From positions 1,875,925 to 1,939,924 of the forward strand of contig NZ_KB849558.1 in assembly GCF_000368585.1 (NCBI RefSeq): DNA of 64,000 nucleotides, read 5' to 3'. The DNA comes from Acinetobacter venetianus RAG-1 = CIP 110063 (GTDB taxonomy: Bacteria; Pseudomonadota; Gammaproteobacteria; Pseudomonadales; Moraxellaceae). A program made the position numbers and the translations under genes. This document shows positions 19,560-27,922 of this stretch, one piece after another; positions within the stretch are counted from its first letter, which is position 1, and the number at the start of each line of letters is the position of its first letter. The notes below the pieces were generated by a model. It saw nothing but the letters and a program-made list of their open reading frames with translations, did not search any database and was not told the DNA's origin.

Positions 19560-20729
19560 ATGTCTCAATCAACTCTAAATCAGTACTACGATGAATTAAT
19601 TGATTTAATTTATAAAATTCTAGATACACCTGACAACTGGGTTCATTTTGGACAACGTTTAACTCAGATTTTGGATGCGACTTATATTCAAGTTCAAGCA
19701 CTAGATGTCTGTAATCAAGCGATTTCCTTTAGTGCAGGTGGTGGTCGATTAAATGATGTAGACCGTGTAGCATCTGATCTTGCTTATTTACATTATCCAG
19801 TTGATTCAGATCCTCGCTGGGAATATTTCTTACAACTTAGCTTAGAAGATCAGCATAAATGGTATCAATGTCATCACCATATTGATCATGCCTTTGTTGA
19901 ACAGTCCAAGTTATATCAGCAAGTTTTACTGCCTTTTGATCTACGCAATGTTGCCGTGAAAGCATTGGTATTAGATGAGCAGCTTTGTATTGCTTTCATT
20001 ATTCATACATCAGAAAAACAACAGCCCCTGCAAAATGAAAAAATTGACTTCTTAAATCGCTTGCTTCCTCATTTGGAGCGCGTTCTCAAAACTCAACGCC
20101 AACTATATAAATTTTCTACCGATAGTATTGTGGGTTATTCATTGATAAATAAGCTGCATCAGCCGATCGTATTGCTTAACTTATCTGGAGGTGTGGTTCA
20201 TTACAATACTGCGGTTTCAACACTCTTAGAAAAAACCAATCTCATTCAACTGCAGAATAATCAAATCTACTTAGATCAACCTTATCAACAGCAATTAAAA
20301 GATAATCTCCGCGAAATCGAAGCACTTTTTAGGCAACAAACATTTGATAATGAATTACTTCAAGACGGCGGGATAAAAATACAGTCAGAAAGTGGTGAAA
20401 CACTGTATATCTTTGCCAGCCTACTTGCGACTGAACAAGAGTTAAAAGCTTTTGGCATTCGTCCTCTAGTGATGCTCACTTTATTTCATCCTGAACATTC
20501 AATCTCTGTAGATATTCAATTATTAAGCTCTGTGTTCAAATTTACACCTGCCGAGTGTAAAGTCGCACTAAGCCTCTTAGACGGTTTTTCAACTAAAGAA
20601 ATTGCACAGAAAAATAAAGTGCGTGCAGATACTGTCAAAAAGCAAATACAGTCAATTTATAGAAAAACATCAACACACAAACAATCTGAACTGGTGAAGA
20701 TTCTTCTTAACTTCCCGAAAGCTATCTAG
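19560..20729 (+). CDS. LuxR-family transcriptional regulator
   Basis: The 389-residue protein ends in a LuxR-type helix-turn-helix: FTPAECKVALSLLDGFSTKE at about residues 325-344, followed by IAQKNKVRADTVKKQIQSIY. The N-terminal 200 residues are a PAS/GAF-like sensor region without a recognised ligand motif, and there is no phosphoacceptor domain. A part around residues 205-260 (LNLSGGVVHYNTA) looks like a PAS fold. Its divergent partner, the GMC alcohol dehydrogenase, is the likely target. Confidence 0.82.
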   Translation: MSQSTLNQYYDELIDLIYKILDTPDNWVHFGQRLTQILDATYIQVQALDVCNQAISFSAGGGRLNDVDRVASDLAYLHYPVDSDPRWEYFLQLSLEDQHKWYQCHHHIDHAFVEQSKLYQQVLLPFDLRNVAVKALVLDEQLCIAFIIHTSEKQQPLQNEKIDFLNRLLPHLERVLKTQRQLYKFSTDSIVGYSLINKLHQPIVLLNLSGGVVHYNTAVSTLLEKTNLIQLQNNQIYLDQPYQQQLKDNLREIEALFRQQTFDNELLQDGGIKIQSESGETLYIFASLLATEQELKAFGIRPLVMLTLFHPEHSISVDIQLLSSVFKFTPAECKVALSLLDGFSTKEIAQKNKVRADTVKKQIQSIYRKTSTHKQSELVKILLNFPKAI

Positions 20730-20783
20730 TTTTATTGCAGATAAATACCTTCTCATTACGGAGAAAATTTAACAAAAATGTGC

Positions 20784-21251
20784 TTAAACATTCATATTTC
20801 TATATTCGTTATAAATCATGATTAAACCGCCAATCACAATAAACATAAGTCCCAATAGTTTTAAACCATCTACTTTTTTTACTTGCATCCCAAGAAAGCC
20901 TGTACTGTCGACAAGTGTGGCAAACAGCATCTGACCTAGAAACACCCAGAGTAAGGTATTGGTTGCACCAATTTTAGGAGCAGCAAGGAACATACATAAA
21001 ATATAAAGTGAACCTAAAAGACCAGGCAACCACATCCACCAAGAGGCTTGCTGATATAAAGGCGGCTTAATACCTCCATCAATCATTAATGCAATGATCA
21101 ATGAAGCCACCGCTCCACCCACATAAAGCACAAGTGTTGATTGTATTTGTGAAGCACCGCTGGCATTACGAAAGGCACTCACCATTGCCAATTGTAGAGG
21201 AACGATTAAACCACCTAAAATACTAATCAATACATAACTGATATTATGCAT
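20784..21251 (-). CDS. DMT-superfamily transporter, YdcZ/DUF606 type
   Basis: This 155-residue protein has five hydrophobic helices and begins with LISILGGLIVPLQLAMVSAF, typical of the small YdcZ group of drug/metabolite transporters. The group probably works as a dimer. The substrate is unknown. It is convergent with the LuxR regulator, and the start is supported by an AGAGAGG ribosome-binding site. Confidence 0.8.
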   Translation of the reverse strand: MHNISYVLISILGGLIVPLQLAMVSAFRNASGASQIQSTLVLYVGGAVASLIIALMIDGGIKPPLYQQASWWMWLPGLLGSLYILCMFLAAPKIGATNTLLWVFLGQMLFATLVDSTGFLGMQVKKVDGLKLLGLMFIVIGGLIMIYNEYRNMNV

Positions 21252-21535
21252 TCGCGACCTCTCTTTTTATTGTTTAAATCAACTGTTTGAATCTTTATTA
21301 AAGTTTTGTACTCCTATACTTATCACTTAAAACCGCTGAAATGCAAATGACCTATTTTTCTTATATTTTTGATAGAAATATATTTAGTGGCTAAAATTAA
21401 GATTTAATCATAATTTTTTATTAAATCATTCAGATATTTAACTTAGTAAACCTTAATATAAAATTAGATAAAATAAAGAGTATGAATAGAACTTTTTAAA
21501 TGAATATAGCTATGAGAATATTAAAATTTAGACAT
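21252..21535. other. AT-rich intergenic region
   Basis: I see nothing beyond the likely promoter of the upstream transporter gene. The sequence is strongly AT-rich and has no supported reading frame. Confidence 0.5.
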
Positions 21536-21558
21536 AAAAAAACCGCTAACTTAGCGGT
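21536..21558 (-). terminator. Terminator of the tRNA operon
   Basis: ACCGCTA (21542-21548) pairs with TAGCGGT (21552-21558). Read leftward, a run of seven Ts follows. It lies 24 bp downstream of the last tRNA. Confidence 0.85.
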
Positions 21559-21581
21559 AATTTATCTCATCTTTAAGATGA

Positions 21582-21658
21582 TGGTCGGAGCAGTAGGATT
21601 CGAACCTACGACCCCCTGGTCCCAAACCAGGTGCACTACCAGGCTGTGCTATGCTCCG
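21582..21658 (-). tRNA. tRNA-Pro (UGG)
   Basis: The 77-nt cloverleaf on the minus strand begins CGGAGCATAGC and has anticodon loop TTTGGGA (anticodon TGG). It carries GGTTCGAATCC in the T arm and an encoded CCA. It is identical to the tRNA-Pro at 21921-21997. Confidence 0.95.
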
Positions 21659-21662
21659 TTTG

Positions 21663-21739
21663 TGGGGTGAATGACGGGATTCGAACCCGCGACAACCGGA
21701 ATCACAATCCGGGGCTCTACCAACTGAGCTACATCCACC
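21663..21739 (-). tRNA. tRNA-His (GUG)
   Basis: The minus-strand cloverleaf begins GTGGATGTAGC and has anticodon GTG in the loop ATTGTGATT, GGTTCGAATCC in the T arm and encoded CCA. I included the base at 21739 as the extra G at position -1 typical of tRNA-His. Confidence 0.95.
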
Positions 21740-21773
21740 ATCAACATTTAGTTCTATGTACCAAGCGACCAAA

Positions 21774-21850
21774 TGGCGCGCCTGACAGGATTCGAACCTG
21801 TGACCATCCGCTTAGAAGGCGGATGCTCTATCCAACTGAGCTACAGGCGC
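21774..21850 (-). tRNA. tRNA-Arg (UCU)
   Basis: The minus-strand cloverleaf begins GCGCCTGTAGC, has anticodon TCT in the loop CTTCTAA, and ends with encoded CCA. Confidence 0.95.
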
Positions 21851-21920
21851 ATAACGATGATATTAATATCAAGCGATACTTCGCCGATCTTAAAACAATG
21901 TTTTGCAACATTATTTTAAA

Positions 21921-21997
21921 TGGTCGGAGCAGTAGGATTCGAACCTACGACCCCCTGGTCCCAAACCAGGTGCACTACCAGGCTGTGCTATGCTCCG
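21921..21997 (-). tRNA. tRNA-Pro (UGG), second identical copy
   Basis: Same sequence as the tRNA at 21582-21658. The gene order in transcription is Pro-His-Arg-Pro. A TACAAT about 20 bases before the first tRNA is a possible -10 box. Confidence 0.95.
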
Positions 21998-22139
21998 ATT
22001 TTTCTCAGCTTTTATTGTATCGCACATCGTGCGGTACGGTGTGCATTCTAGGCGCGACGCCCTAGAACGTCAACACCTATTTTTCAAAAATGTAATAAAT
22101 CCTTATCAAATGTATATTTAACAAACACCTTGGCGTTTT

Positions 22140-23204
22140 TTAACGCTTTAATGAAGCACTAAAGTTCAACATTCGATCTAATGGTAATTTAGCTCGCTCA
22201 GCTAAAGCAGGATCAACGTGTATTTCTTGATCACTATGTTGTAATACATGCAAAATACCATCGAGTTCGTTCATTGCCATCCACGGACAATGTGCACATG
22301 AACGACAGGTTGCCCCCTCACCTGCAGTTGGAGCTTCAAATAATTCTTTATCCGGCGCTGCTTGCTGCATTTTGTAGAAAATACCACGATCAGTTGCCAC
22401 AATCATTTGTTTATGCGGCAAGGTCTGTGCTGCTTTAATCAGCTGCGATGTGCTTCCCACCGCATCAGCAATATCAACCACAGATTCAGGTGACTCTGGA
22501 TGTACCAAAACAGCTGCATCTGGATAAAGTGCCTTCATTTGTGCGATACCACGGGCACGGAATTCTTCATGCACGATACAAGCACCATCCCACAGCAACA
22601 TGTCAGCGCCAGTTTTCTTTTGAATATAACGACCTAAATGCTGATCTGGTGCCCAAATAATTTTCTCACCTAAGCTATCTAAATGCTCGATGATTTCTAC
22701 AGCACAGCTAGATGTAACCACCCAATCTGCACGAGCTTTTACAGCAGCAGAGGTATTTGCATAAACTACAACAGTATGGTCCGGATGTTGATCACAAAAT
22801 GCTGTGAACTCATCGACTGGACAACCTAAATCCAAAGAACAGGTTGCCTCTAATGTCGGCATTAATACTGTTTTCTCAGGAGATAAAATTTTTGCAGTTT
22901 CGCCCATAAACTTTACTCCAGCAACCACAAGGGTTGAAGCAGCATGATCACGACCAAAACGTGCCATCTCTAATGAGTCAGAAACACAACCACCCGTAAG
23001 CTCTGCAAGCTCTTGCACATCAGGATCACAGTAATAGTGCGCCACAAGTACAGCATCTCGTTTTTTGAGCTCTGCTGCGATCTGGGCAAACTTCTCTTGT
23101 TTCACTTCTGGGCTAAGGCTATTGTCCTTAGGCTCGCCCAAACGATCTAAATGCGCTTGCACAATATTTTTGGCTTCGTTCGCAATTAAATTCGCATCAT
23201 TCAT
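22140..23204 (-). CDS. nadA: Quinolinate synthase
   Basis: NadA condenses iminoaspartate with dihydroxyacetone phosphate to give quinolinate in de novo NAD synthesis, using an oxygen-sensitive 4Fe-4S cluster. The 354 residues carry the conserved [20 protein letters not shown]. Likely cluster cysteines lie in [23 protein letters not shown] and [16 protein letters not shown]. It is a single gene upstream of the tRNA operon. Confidence 0.96.
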   Translation of the reverse strand: MNDANLIANEAKNIVQAHLDRLGEPKDNSLSPEVKQEKFAQIAAELKKRDAVLVAHYYCDPDVQELAELTGGCVSDSLEMARFGRDHAASTLVVAGVKFMGETAKILSPEKTVLMPTLEATCSLDLGCPVDEFTAFCDQHPDHTVVVYANTSAAVKARADWVVTSSCAVEIIEHLDSLGEKIIWAPDQHLGRYIQKKTGADMLLWDGACIVHEEFRARGIAQMKALYPDAAVLVHPESPESVVDIADAVGSTSQLIKAAQTLPHKQMIVATDRGIFYKMQQAAPDKELFEAPTAGEGATCRSCAHCPWMAMNELDGILHVLQHSDQEIHVDPALAERAKLPLDRMLNFSASLKR

Positions 23205-23305
23205 AAAACGTCTTCTCTATCCTGCGTGCTTGCATCACTGCAAACTTATAACGTGGGTATGGTGATCATTCTAGGTCAATCACATCGTCCACAAATAGGC
23301 AATAT

Positions 23306-23333
23306 AAAAAAAGCCCCACTGTGGAGGCTTTTA
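23306..23333 (-). terminator. Terminator after argJ
   Basis: AGCC...GGCT stem around CCACAG, with a T-run on the minus strand. It follows the argJ stop by 14 bp. Confidence 0.8.
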
Positions 23334-23346
23334 TTATAACGCAAAT

Positions 23347-24567
23347 TTACGAGCGATAATCGGCATTAATTTTGACGTAGTCGTAAGAAAAGTCACAGGT
23401 ATAGACCGTATCCGTTGCTGAACCGCGACCTAGATCGATACGAATGCTAATTTCTTTTTCCGCCATAACAGCGGCACCAGCTTCTTCGGTATAGTCTGGA
23501 TTTGCACCACCATCTAAGCAAATTTGCACATCGCCCAACCAAACCTGTACTTTACTGCTATCTAAATTCGGCACACCGGCCTTTCCAATCGCCATGACAA
23601 TACGGCCCCAGTTTGGATCTGACGCAAATAATGCCGTTTTGATGAGTGGAGACTCTGCAACACTATAAGCCACATCACAACATTCTTGCGTATTTGCACC
23701 ACCGTCAACCTGTACGGTAATGAATTTAGTTGCCCCCTCACCATCACGTACGATCAACTGTGCTAAGCGATCCATAATACGTGCAAGTACTTCTAGCACT
23801 TTTTGATAACGTGCGTCATCTTGATGCTGAATTTCAGCCCCGCCAGCGAGACCTGTCGCAATGAAGATACACGAGTCATTTGTCGATGTATCACCATCAA
23901 TGGTAATGCGGTTAAATGAATGCTCAACGGTTGTTTTTAATAGCTGCTCAACCATTTCTTTCGCAATTGGTGCGTCTGTTGCCACAAAACTCAACATGGT
24001 CGCCATATTCGGACGAATCATGCCAGCCCCTTTACTAATACCAGTCATGGTATAAGTCACACCATCCAGTTCAAACTGTTCAGATGCACCTTTTGGTGTG
24101 GTATCTGTGGTCATGATGCCTGATGCAGCGTCCGCCCAACGATCAGCATTTAAATCATTTAACGCAGGTTGAATCCCTTGTACTAAACGATCAATTGGGA
24201 GTTGCTCACCAATGACACCTGTTGAAAAAGGTAAAATCTGATTGGCTTGAACACCAGTTAACTCAGCTAACTTCGCACAAGTTGCTTCTGCATTTTGATA
24301 GCCTATAGCACCAGTCGCCGCATTGGCATTGCCTGTATTAATGATCAAGTAACGTGGCGTGTTCTCAGTTAAATGTTTCTTACTAAGTAAAACAGGCGCA
24401 GCAGCAAATGCGCTTTGGGTAAATACCCCTGCTACATTTGAACCTTCAGCAAATTCAAAAATAACTAAATCTCGTCGATTTGGATAACGCACATACGCCT
24501 CAGTTGAGCCAATTTTTACACCCTGCACCACATGCATAAGTGGCATAGTTACGTCACCAACAGCCAT
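23347..24567 (-). CDS. argJ: Glutamate N-acetyltransferase / amino-acid acetyltransferase
   Basis: ArgJ transfers the acetyl group from N-acetylornithine to glutamate in the arginine acetyl cycle, and often also uses acetyl-CoA. The precursor cleaves itself at the threonine of [12 protein letters not shown] into two subunits. The 406 residues and this motif support a full-length enzyme. I chose the ATG at 24567 ([10 protein letters not shown]) because TGGAAG lies nine bases before it; a longer frame to 24642 has no such site. Confidence 0.94.
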   Translation of the reverse strand: MAVGDVTMPLMHVVQGVKIGSTEAYVRYPNRRDLVIFEFAEGSNVAGVFTQSAFAAAPVLLSKKHLTENTPRYLIINTGNANAATGAIGYQNAEATCAKLAELTGVQANQILPFSTGVIGEQLPIDRLVQGIQPALNDLNADRWADAASGIMTTDTTPKGASEQFELDGVTYTMTGISKGAGMIRPNMATMLSFVATDAPIAKEMVEQLLKTTVEHSFNRITIDGDTSTNDSCIFIATGLAGGAEIQHQDDARYQKVLEVLARIMDRLAQLIVRDGEGATKFITVQVDGGANTQECCDVAYSVAESPLIKTALFASDPNWGRIVMAIGKAGVPNLDSSKVQVWLGDVQICLDGGANPDYTEEAGAAVMAEKEISIRIDLGRGSATDTVYTCDFSYDYVKINADYRS

Positions 24568-24918
24568 TTTTAAACTTCCATTCAATTTGTTATGAAAAAG
24601 AAAATGAATCCACACCCTACATATGAGACTCGGAAAGGTCATCTACAACCTGCGTAGTATCTGTAATATCTCATTTCTGTGATAGATAAAAACAAATGCC
24701 ATAAGTGAACAGGTTTTGTAGATGACAATGCCTTTGGTTACTTTGGGCGAAACCAAAGTAACTCGAACCGAAGGTTATTCCTATAATTGAATTACACTCG
24801 ACAAGATACCGCCTCGTCAGTAATTTATTTACAGTTCAAGCCATAAAATATGTTGATTCATATCTGCTTTGGTAGCTTATTCCAAAAAGAAATGAAAATC
24901 GAGTATTAACAATACAGA
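24568..24918. other. Intergenic region with hairpin
   Basis: No gene is supported. The one clear structure is the 10-bp hairpin at 24737-24762; the rest is AT-rich and presumably contains the argJ promoter. Confidence 0.5.
24737..24762. repeat. REP-like intergenic hairpin
   Basis: GTTACTTTGG, loop GCGAAA, CCAAAGTAAC: a perfect 10-bp stem without a T-run. It resembles dispersed intergenic palindromes, but no second copy is seen in this window. Confidence 0.5.
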
Positions 24919-25407
24919 TTATGGAATTTGGCTTTTCTCTAAACTCAGTAAAATCTGCTTCTTATCTAGACCACCCGCAAAACCCACCAACGCCCCACTC
25001 GAACCAATCACCCGATGACACGGCGCAATAATCGAAATCGGATTTTTACCATTCGCAGCACCCACCGCACGCACTGCTTTTTGATTCCCCAACTGAACGG
25101 CAATCTCTTTATAACTACGCGTTTCCCCAAAAGGAATCGTCAATAGTGCCTGCCAAACCTGTTGCTGAAATGCTGTGCCTTGAAAATCCAATGGCAAATC
25201 AAATTGCTGACGCTGTCCTAAAAAATATTCTTCAAGTTGTTGTTTTACCTTTAACAATATTGGATGCTGAACATTCTCAACCAACTCAGCAAGCCGAACA
25301 CGCTTATGATCTTCATTGTCCCACATCACAGCAACCAAGGCTTGATCATGTGCAACCAGTTTTAATGCACCCACAGGAGAATCCATGTACATATATACCA
25401 GTTGCAT
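24919..25407 (-). CDS. ogt: Methylated-DNA-protein cysteine methyltransferase
   Basis: Ogt repairs O6-alkylguanine by moving the alkyl group irreversibly to its own cysteine. The acceptor is in the conserved IIAPCHRVIG, and IPFGETRSYKEIA with RAVGAANGKNP form the DNA-binding helix-turn-helix region. The 162 residues match short Ogt-type proteins without an Ada domain. AGGAG lies six bases before the ATG at 25407. Confidence 0.93.
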   Translation of the reverse strand: MQLVYMYMDSPVGALKLVAHDQALVAVMWDNEDHKRVRLAELVENVQHPILLKVKQQLEEYFLGQRQQFDLPLDFQGTAFQQQVWQALLTIPFGETRSYKEIAVQLGNQKAVRAVGAANGKNPISIIAPCHRVIGSSGALVGFAGGLDKKQILLSLEKSQIP

Positions 25408-25425
25408 CACACTCTCCTTAGAACA

Positions 25426-25743
25426 TTAATTTGATGACAATTTCATCAGCATTAAACCCGATACGATCAAAACTGCTGCGATCATTCGCATTGCCGTCAT
25501 CGGCTCATTCAATACCACAATTCCCACAATAAACGATCCAATTGCACCAATCCCTGTCCAAATGGTATACGCTGTTCCAAGCGGTAAAGTCCGCATGGAA
25601 ATCGACAAAAGGACCACACTTAATATCATGAAAATGATCGTGATAATACTTGGTGTTAAACGAGTGAAACCTTCGGATAGCTTCATCGAATATGCCCAAA
25701 TGACTTCAAACACACCTGCTAAAATTAAAATCGCCCAAGCCAT
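25426..25743 (-). CDS. gdx: Guanidinium exporter Gdx (SugE), SMR family
   Basis: This four-helix small multidrug resistance protein of 105 residues has the essential glutamate in helix 1 (MAWAILILAGVFEVIWAYSM, Glu13) and the WAYSMKLSEGF motif of the SugE/Gdx branch. Gdx proteins export guanidinium in exchange for protons as antiparallel dimers. The guanidine-II riboswitch in its leader strongly supports this role over general drug efflux. It ends 18 bp before ogt and may be co-transcribed with it. Confidence 0.93.
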   Translation of the reverse strand: MAWAILILAGVFEVIWAYSMKLSEGFTRLTPSIITIIFMILSVVLLSISMRTLPLGTAYTIWTGIGAIGSFIVGIVVLNEPMTAMRMIAAVLIVSGLMLMKLSSN

Positions 25744-25764
25744 TTTTTACTCACACATTAAATG

Positions 25765-25809
25765 GTTGGGTCGTCCCAACATCAAACCAATCAAAGGGGT
25801 CGTCCCCTT
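25765..25809 (-). ncRNA. Guanidine-II (mini-ykkC) riboswitch
   Basis: On the minus strand two short hairpins carry identical ACGA loops: AAGGGG-ACGA-CCCCTT (25794-25809) and GTTGGG-ACGA-CCCAAC (25765-25780). Two ACGR-capped hairpins separated by a short linker just upstream of a start codon define the guanidine-II riboswitch. Guanidine binding lets the loops dock and exposes the ribosome-binding site, turning on translation of gdx. Confidence 0.93.
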
Positions 25810-25906
25810 CGGCTTCAAAGTGTAATTCAAATCTTTTTAAATATGTGAATTGTTATGTATCCAAACAATCTAACCCACTGAAAATAAAATATATTGATCA
25901 ATTGTA

Positions 25907-26452
25907 TTATTGCCAAACAATGCTATCTACACGCATTAATTCACATGCACCATTTCCCGTATCTTCTCTTGATAAAGAACTTTTCCAACGCCAACCATCT
26001 TTAGCCTGAATTTCAATTAAAGAACCTTTGAGATACACGAGATCATCTTTCTTTAATTTCTTCATTTGTTTAGCAATAGAAGCATCGGCGGGTACTAAAT
26101 GCATATTGGCACTATGCGTTGCAATTTCCCGTAATGGAATCGGAGGTTCATGATCCACACGCCAATAATACCAACGGTTGCTCTGTGAAATATCAATTTC
26201 TTTATACACTTGGGGATTCGCCATATCATCCCATCCAACAGCGATATCCATCGGCGAATACTCAGCTTCTCGCCCAAAGTTATAATCTTCTCTCGAAAGC
26301 ACTCTAAATGAACCTTCATAACTTTGTAAATTAACAACTTGAACATCTTGATGGGTCGTAAGTTGACTGATATCTGGCGTTGGTTTTATCAGTTTTGTCC
26401 AAATTAACCAAGCGAGAGCCAAACCCAACACACCATACATCCATCTCGGCAT
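25907..26452 (-). CDS. Membrane-anchored protein of unknown function
   Basis: This 181-residue protein has one N-terminal membrane helix (about residues 5-20) and a soluble part that probably faces the periplasm. I recognise no family. Conserved-looking features include WYYWRVDHEPPIPLREI and a strand-rich C-terminus (KDDLVYLKGSLIEIQ). Its start lies 4 bp after the preceding gene, so the two form an operon. Confidence 0.65.
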   Translation of the reverse strand: MPRWMYGVLGLALAWLIWTKLIKPTPDISQLTTHQDVQVVNLQSYEGSFRVLSREDYNFGREAEYSPMDIAVGWDDMANPQVYKEIDISQSNRWYYWRVDHEPPIPLREIATHSANMHLVPADASIAKQMKKLKKDDLVYLKGSLIEIQAKDGWRWKSSLSREDTGNGACELMRVDSIVWQ

Positions 26453-26456
26453 TCCA

Positions 26457-26960
26457 TTAATCCTTTTTCTTTTGCAAGGCTTCTATCCTGAGCCTAAACC
26501 ACGTAAAAATAGCGTAAAAAAACTTCTGAAAAACATGAAGCAAATGATACTGAGAACCCTCATGTTGTGGCATAGAATCAAATGAATCCGACTTTTGGAT
26601 AAACACTTCCACAGGTTCATAATGAGGCATCGTTTGCTGCAACTCAGCACCTAAACTCAAATATTCCAATGCTGTAGTCACATTTTCTATCTCTTGCTGA
26701 TGATATAACACCAAATGACGGGCATCTAAATCGATACTATGTTCAATCAACAGCTCAGAAAATGGTAACAATGCCTTCCTGACTCTTTGTACTTCCACCA
26801 TACTGCTCATATGTGGAATGTAATAAAAACTGACATTCATACTGCCATCAGTTGGTATCAGCTCTAACTGGGAAGAAGTTACGACTTGAGACTTTTCTCT
26901 TGGCTTAGCCGTTTGGATTGATTTTTCTGTTATTTGATTGTCTTGTTGTTCTAAAGCCAT
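26457..26960 (-). CDS. Protein of unknown function
   Basis: This 167-residue protein is polar at the N-terminus. It has a hydrophobic segment near the C-terminus (FFYAIFTWFRLRI) followed by a lysine-rich end, so it may attach to the membrane. No family was recognised. It is the first gene of a two-gene unit with the downstream membrane-anchored protein and is separated from copB by a terminator. Confidence 0.6.
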   Translation of the reverse strand: MALEQQDNQITEKSIQTAKPREKSQVVTSSQLELIPTDGSMNVSFYYIPHMSSMVEVQRVRKALLPFSELLIEHSIDLDARHLVLYHQQEIENVTTALEYLSLGAELQQTMPHYEPVEVFIQKSDSFDSMPQHEGSQYHLLHVFQKFFYAIFTWFRLRIEALQKKKD

Positions 26961-26980
26961 TTATGCACCATGAATGACTC

Positions 26981-27015
26981 AAAAAAGATACTGCTAGTAT
27001 AAACTAACAGTATCT
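26981..27015 (-). terminator. Terminator of the copper operon
   Basis: AGATACTG (26986-26993) pairs with CAGTATCT (27008-27015), with a T-run on the minus strand. It follows copB by 27 bp. Confidence 0.85.
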
Positions 27016-27042
27016 CAGAAACGTGACATTTTAGACAAAGTA

Positions 27043-27900
27043 TCAGAACTTTAGCGTAAAGCCTGCGCCGTATAGCCAACCTTTTTCACTGTCAGAACCT
27101 TCCTGCCAAAGCGTTTTATTAGCACCTTTATGGTATGCATAAGCAATATCAATAAATGGCATGATCTTTTTATTGATTTCATAGCGTGTTTGCACGCCAG
27201 CCTGAAACTTTGATAGACCTGTTTTCTGTGCGTATTTTGATTTATCACTCAGCACAAGATCAGCTTGCAAATATGGCTGAGCAATCAACTTTTGCGTAAA
27301 TAAAAAATCTCGAGTGGTATCCAAACTTAATTGCCAACGTTGATCTTGGCCAGCATACAAATAAGCTTCTGTCTCAAAGAAATAAGGCGCTAGACCATGT
27401 AAGCCAAATACTGCGCTCCACTGATTTTTATCTAAACTTTGCTCAGGCATATATTGATAACGCACACCTGCTTGTACATCCCAGAAGTCTGCAATATTAC
27501 GGCTGTATAATGCCATCGTTTCTGTATCTGCTTTTTCAGATTCAGCTTTTTCTACATGTGCCTTAATGAAAATCTTATTTTCATCTGAGCCAATCCATGT
27601 TTTAAGCTCTGTACTCGCTCTACCTCGTCCATGCTCATCTAAAGTCCAAGCATTTTCTAAAGTCGTGGCTTGATAAATCTGACCACCATGCTCACGGCGG
27701 TGATCATGTGCATGATGTACGGCATCCGTTGGAGCTGCCTTTATTGTTTGATGTTGTGAATGATCTATTGCTGATGCTTTATTCATTGATGTCATCTGAT
27801 GAGCTGAATGATCCATTTCCGTCATTTGATGTGATTCATAAGCAAAGGTGATTGCGCTTGATGTAGACACAACACTGCCAATCAATAACAACTTTAGCAT
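27043..27900 (-). CDS. copB: Copper resistance outer-membrane protein CopB
   Basis: CopB is an outer-membrane beta-barrel of copper resistance operons. The 285-residue protein has a signal peptide (MLKLLLIGSVVSTSSAITFA). A Met/His-rich segment follows (HQMTEMDHSAHQMTSM and HHAHDHRREHGGQ) that probably binds copper, then the barrel, which ends in GAGFTLKF. I chose the ATG at 27900 because GAGGTG precedes it by seven bases; upstream starts would overlap copA. Confidence 0.92.
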   Translation of the reverse strand: MLKLLLIGSVVSTSSAITFAYESHQMTEMDHSAHQMTSMNKASAIDHSQHQTIKAAPTDAVHHAHDHRREHGGQIYQATTLENAWTLDEHGRGRASTELKTWIGSDENKIFIKAHVEKAESEKADTETMALYSRNIADFWDVQAGVRYQYMPEQSLDKNQWSAVFGLHGLAPYFFETEAYLYAGQDQRWQLSLDTTRDFLFTQKLIAQPYLQADLVLSDKSKYAQKTGLSKFQAGVQTRYEINKKIMPFIDIAYAYHKGANKTLWQEGSDSEKGWLYGAGFTLKF

Positions 27901-27922
27901 TTTATTCACCTCGGGAGATTGC

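Noticed and set aside
21551..22065. Frames across the tRNA cluster
   Set aside because: They are translations of tRNA genes. The repeated peptide runs come from the two identical tRNA-Pro copies.
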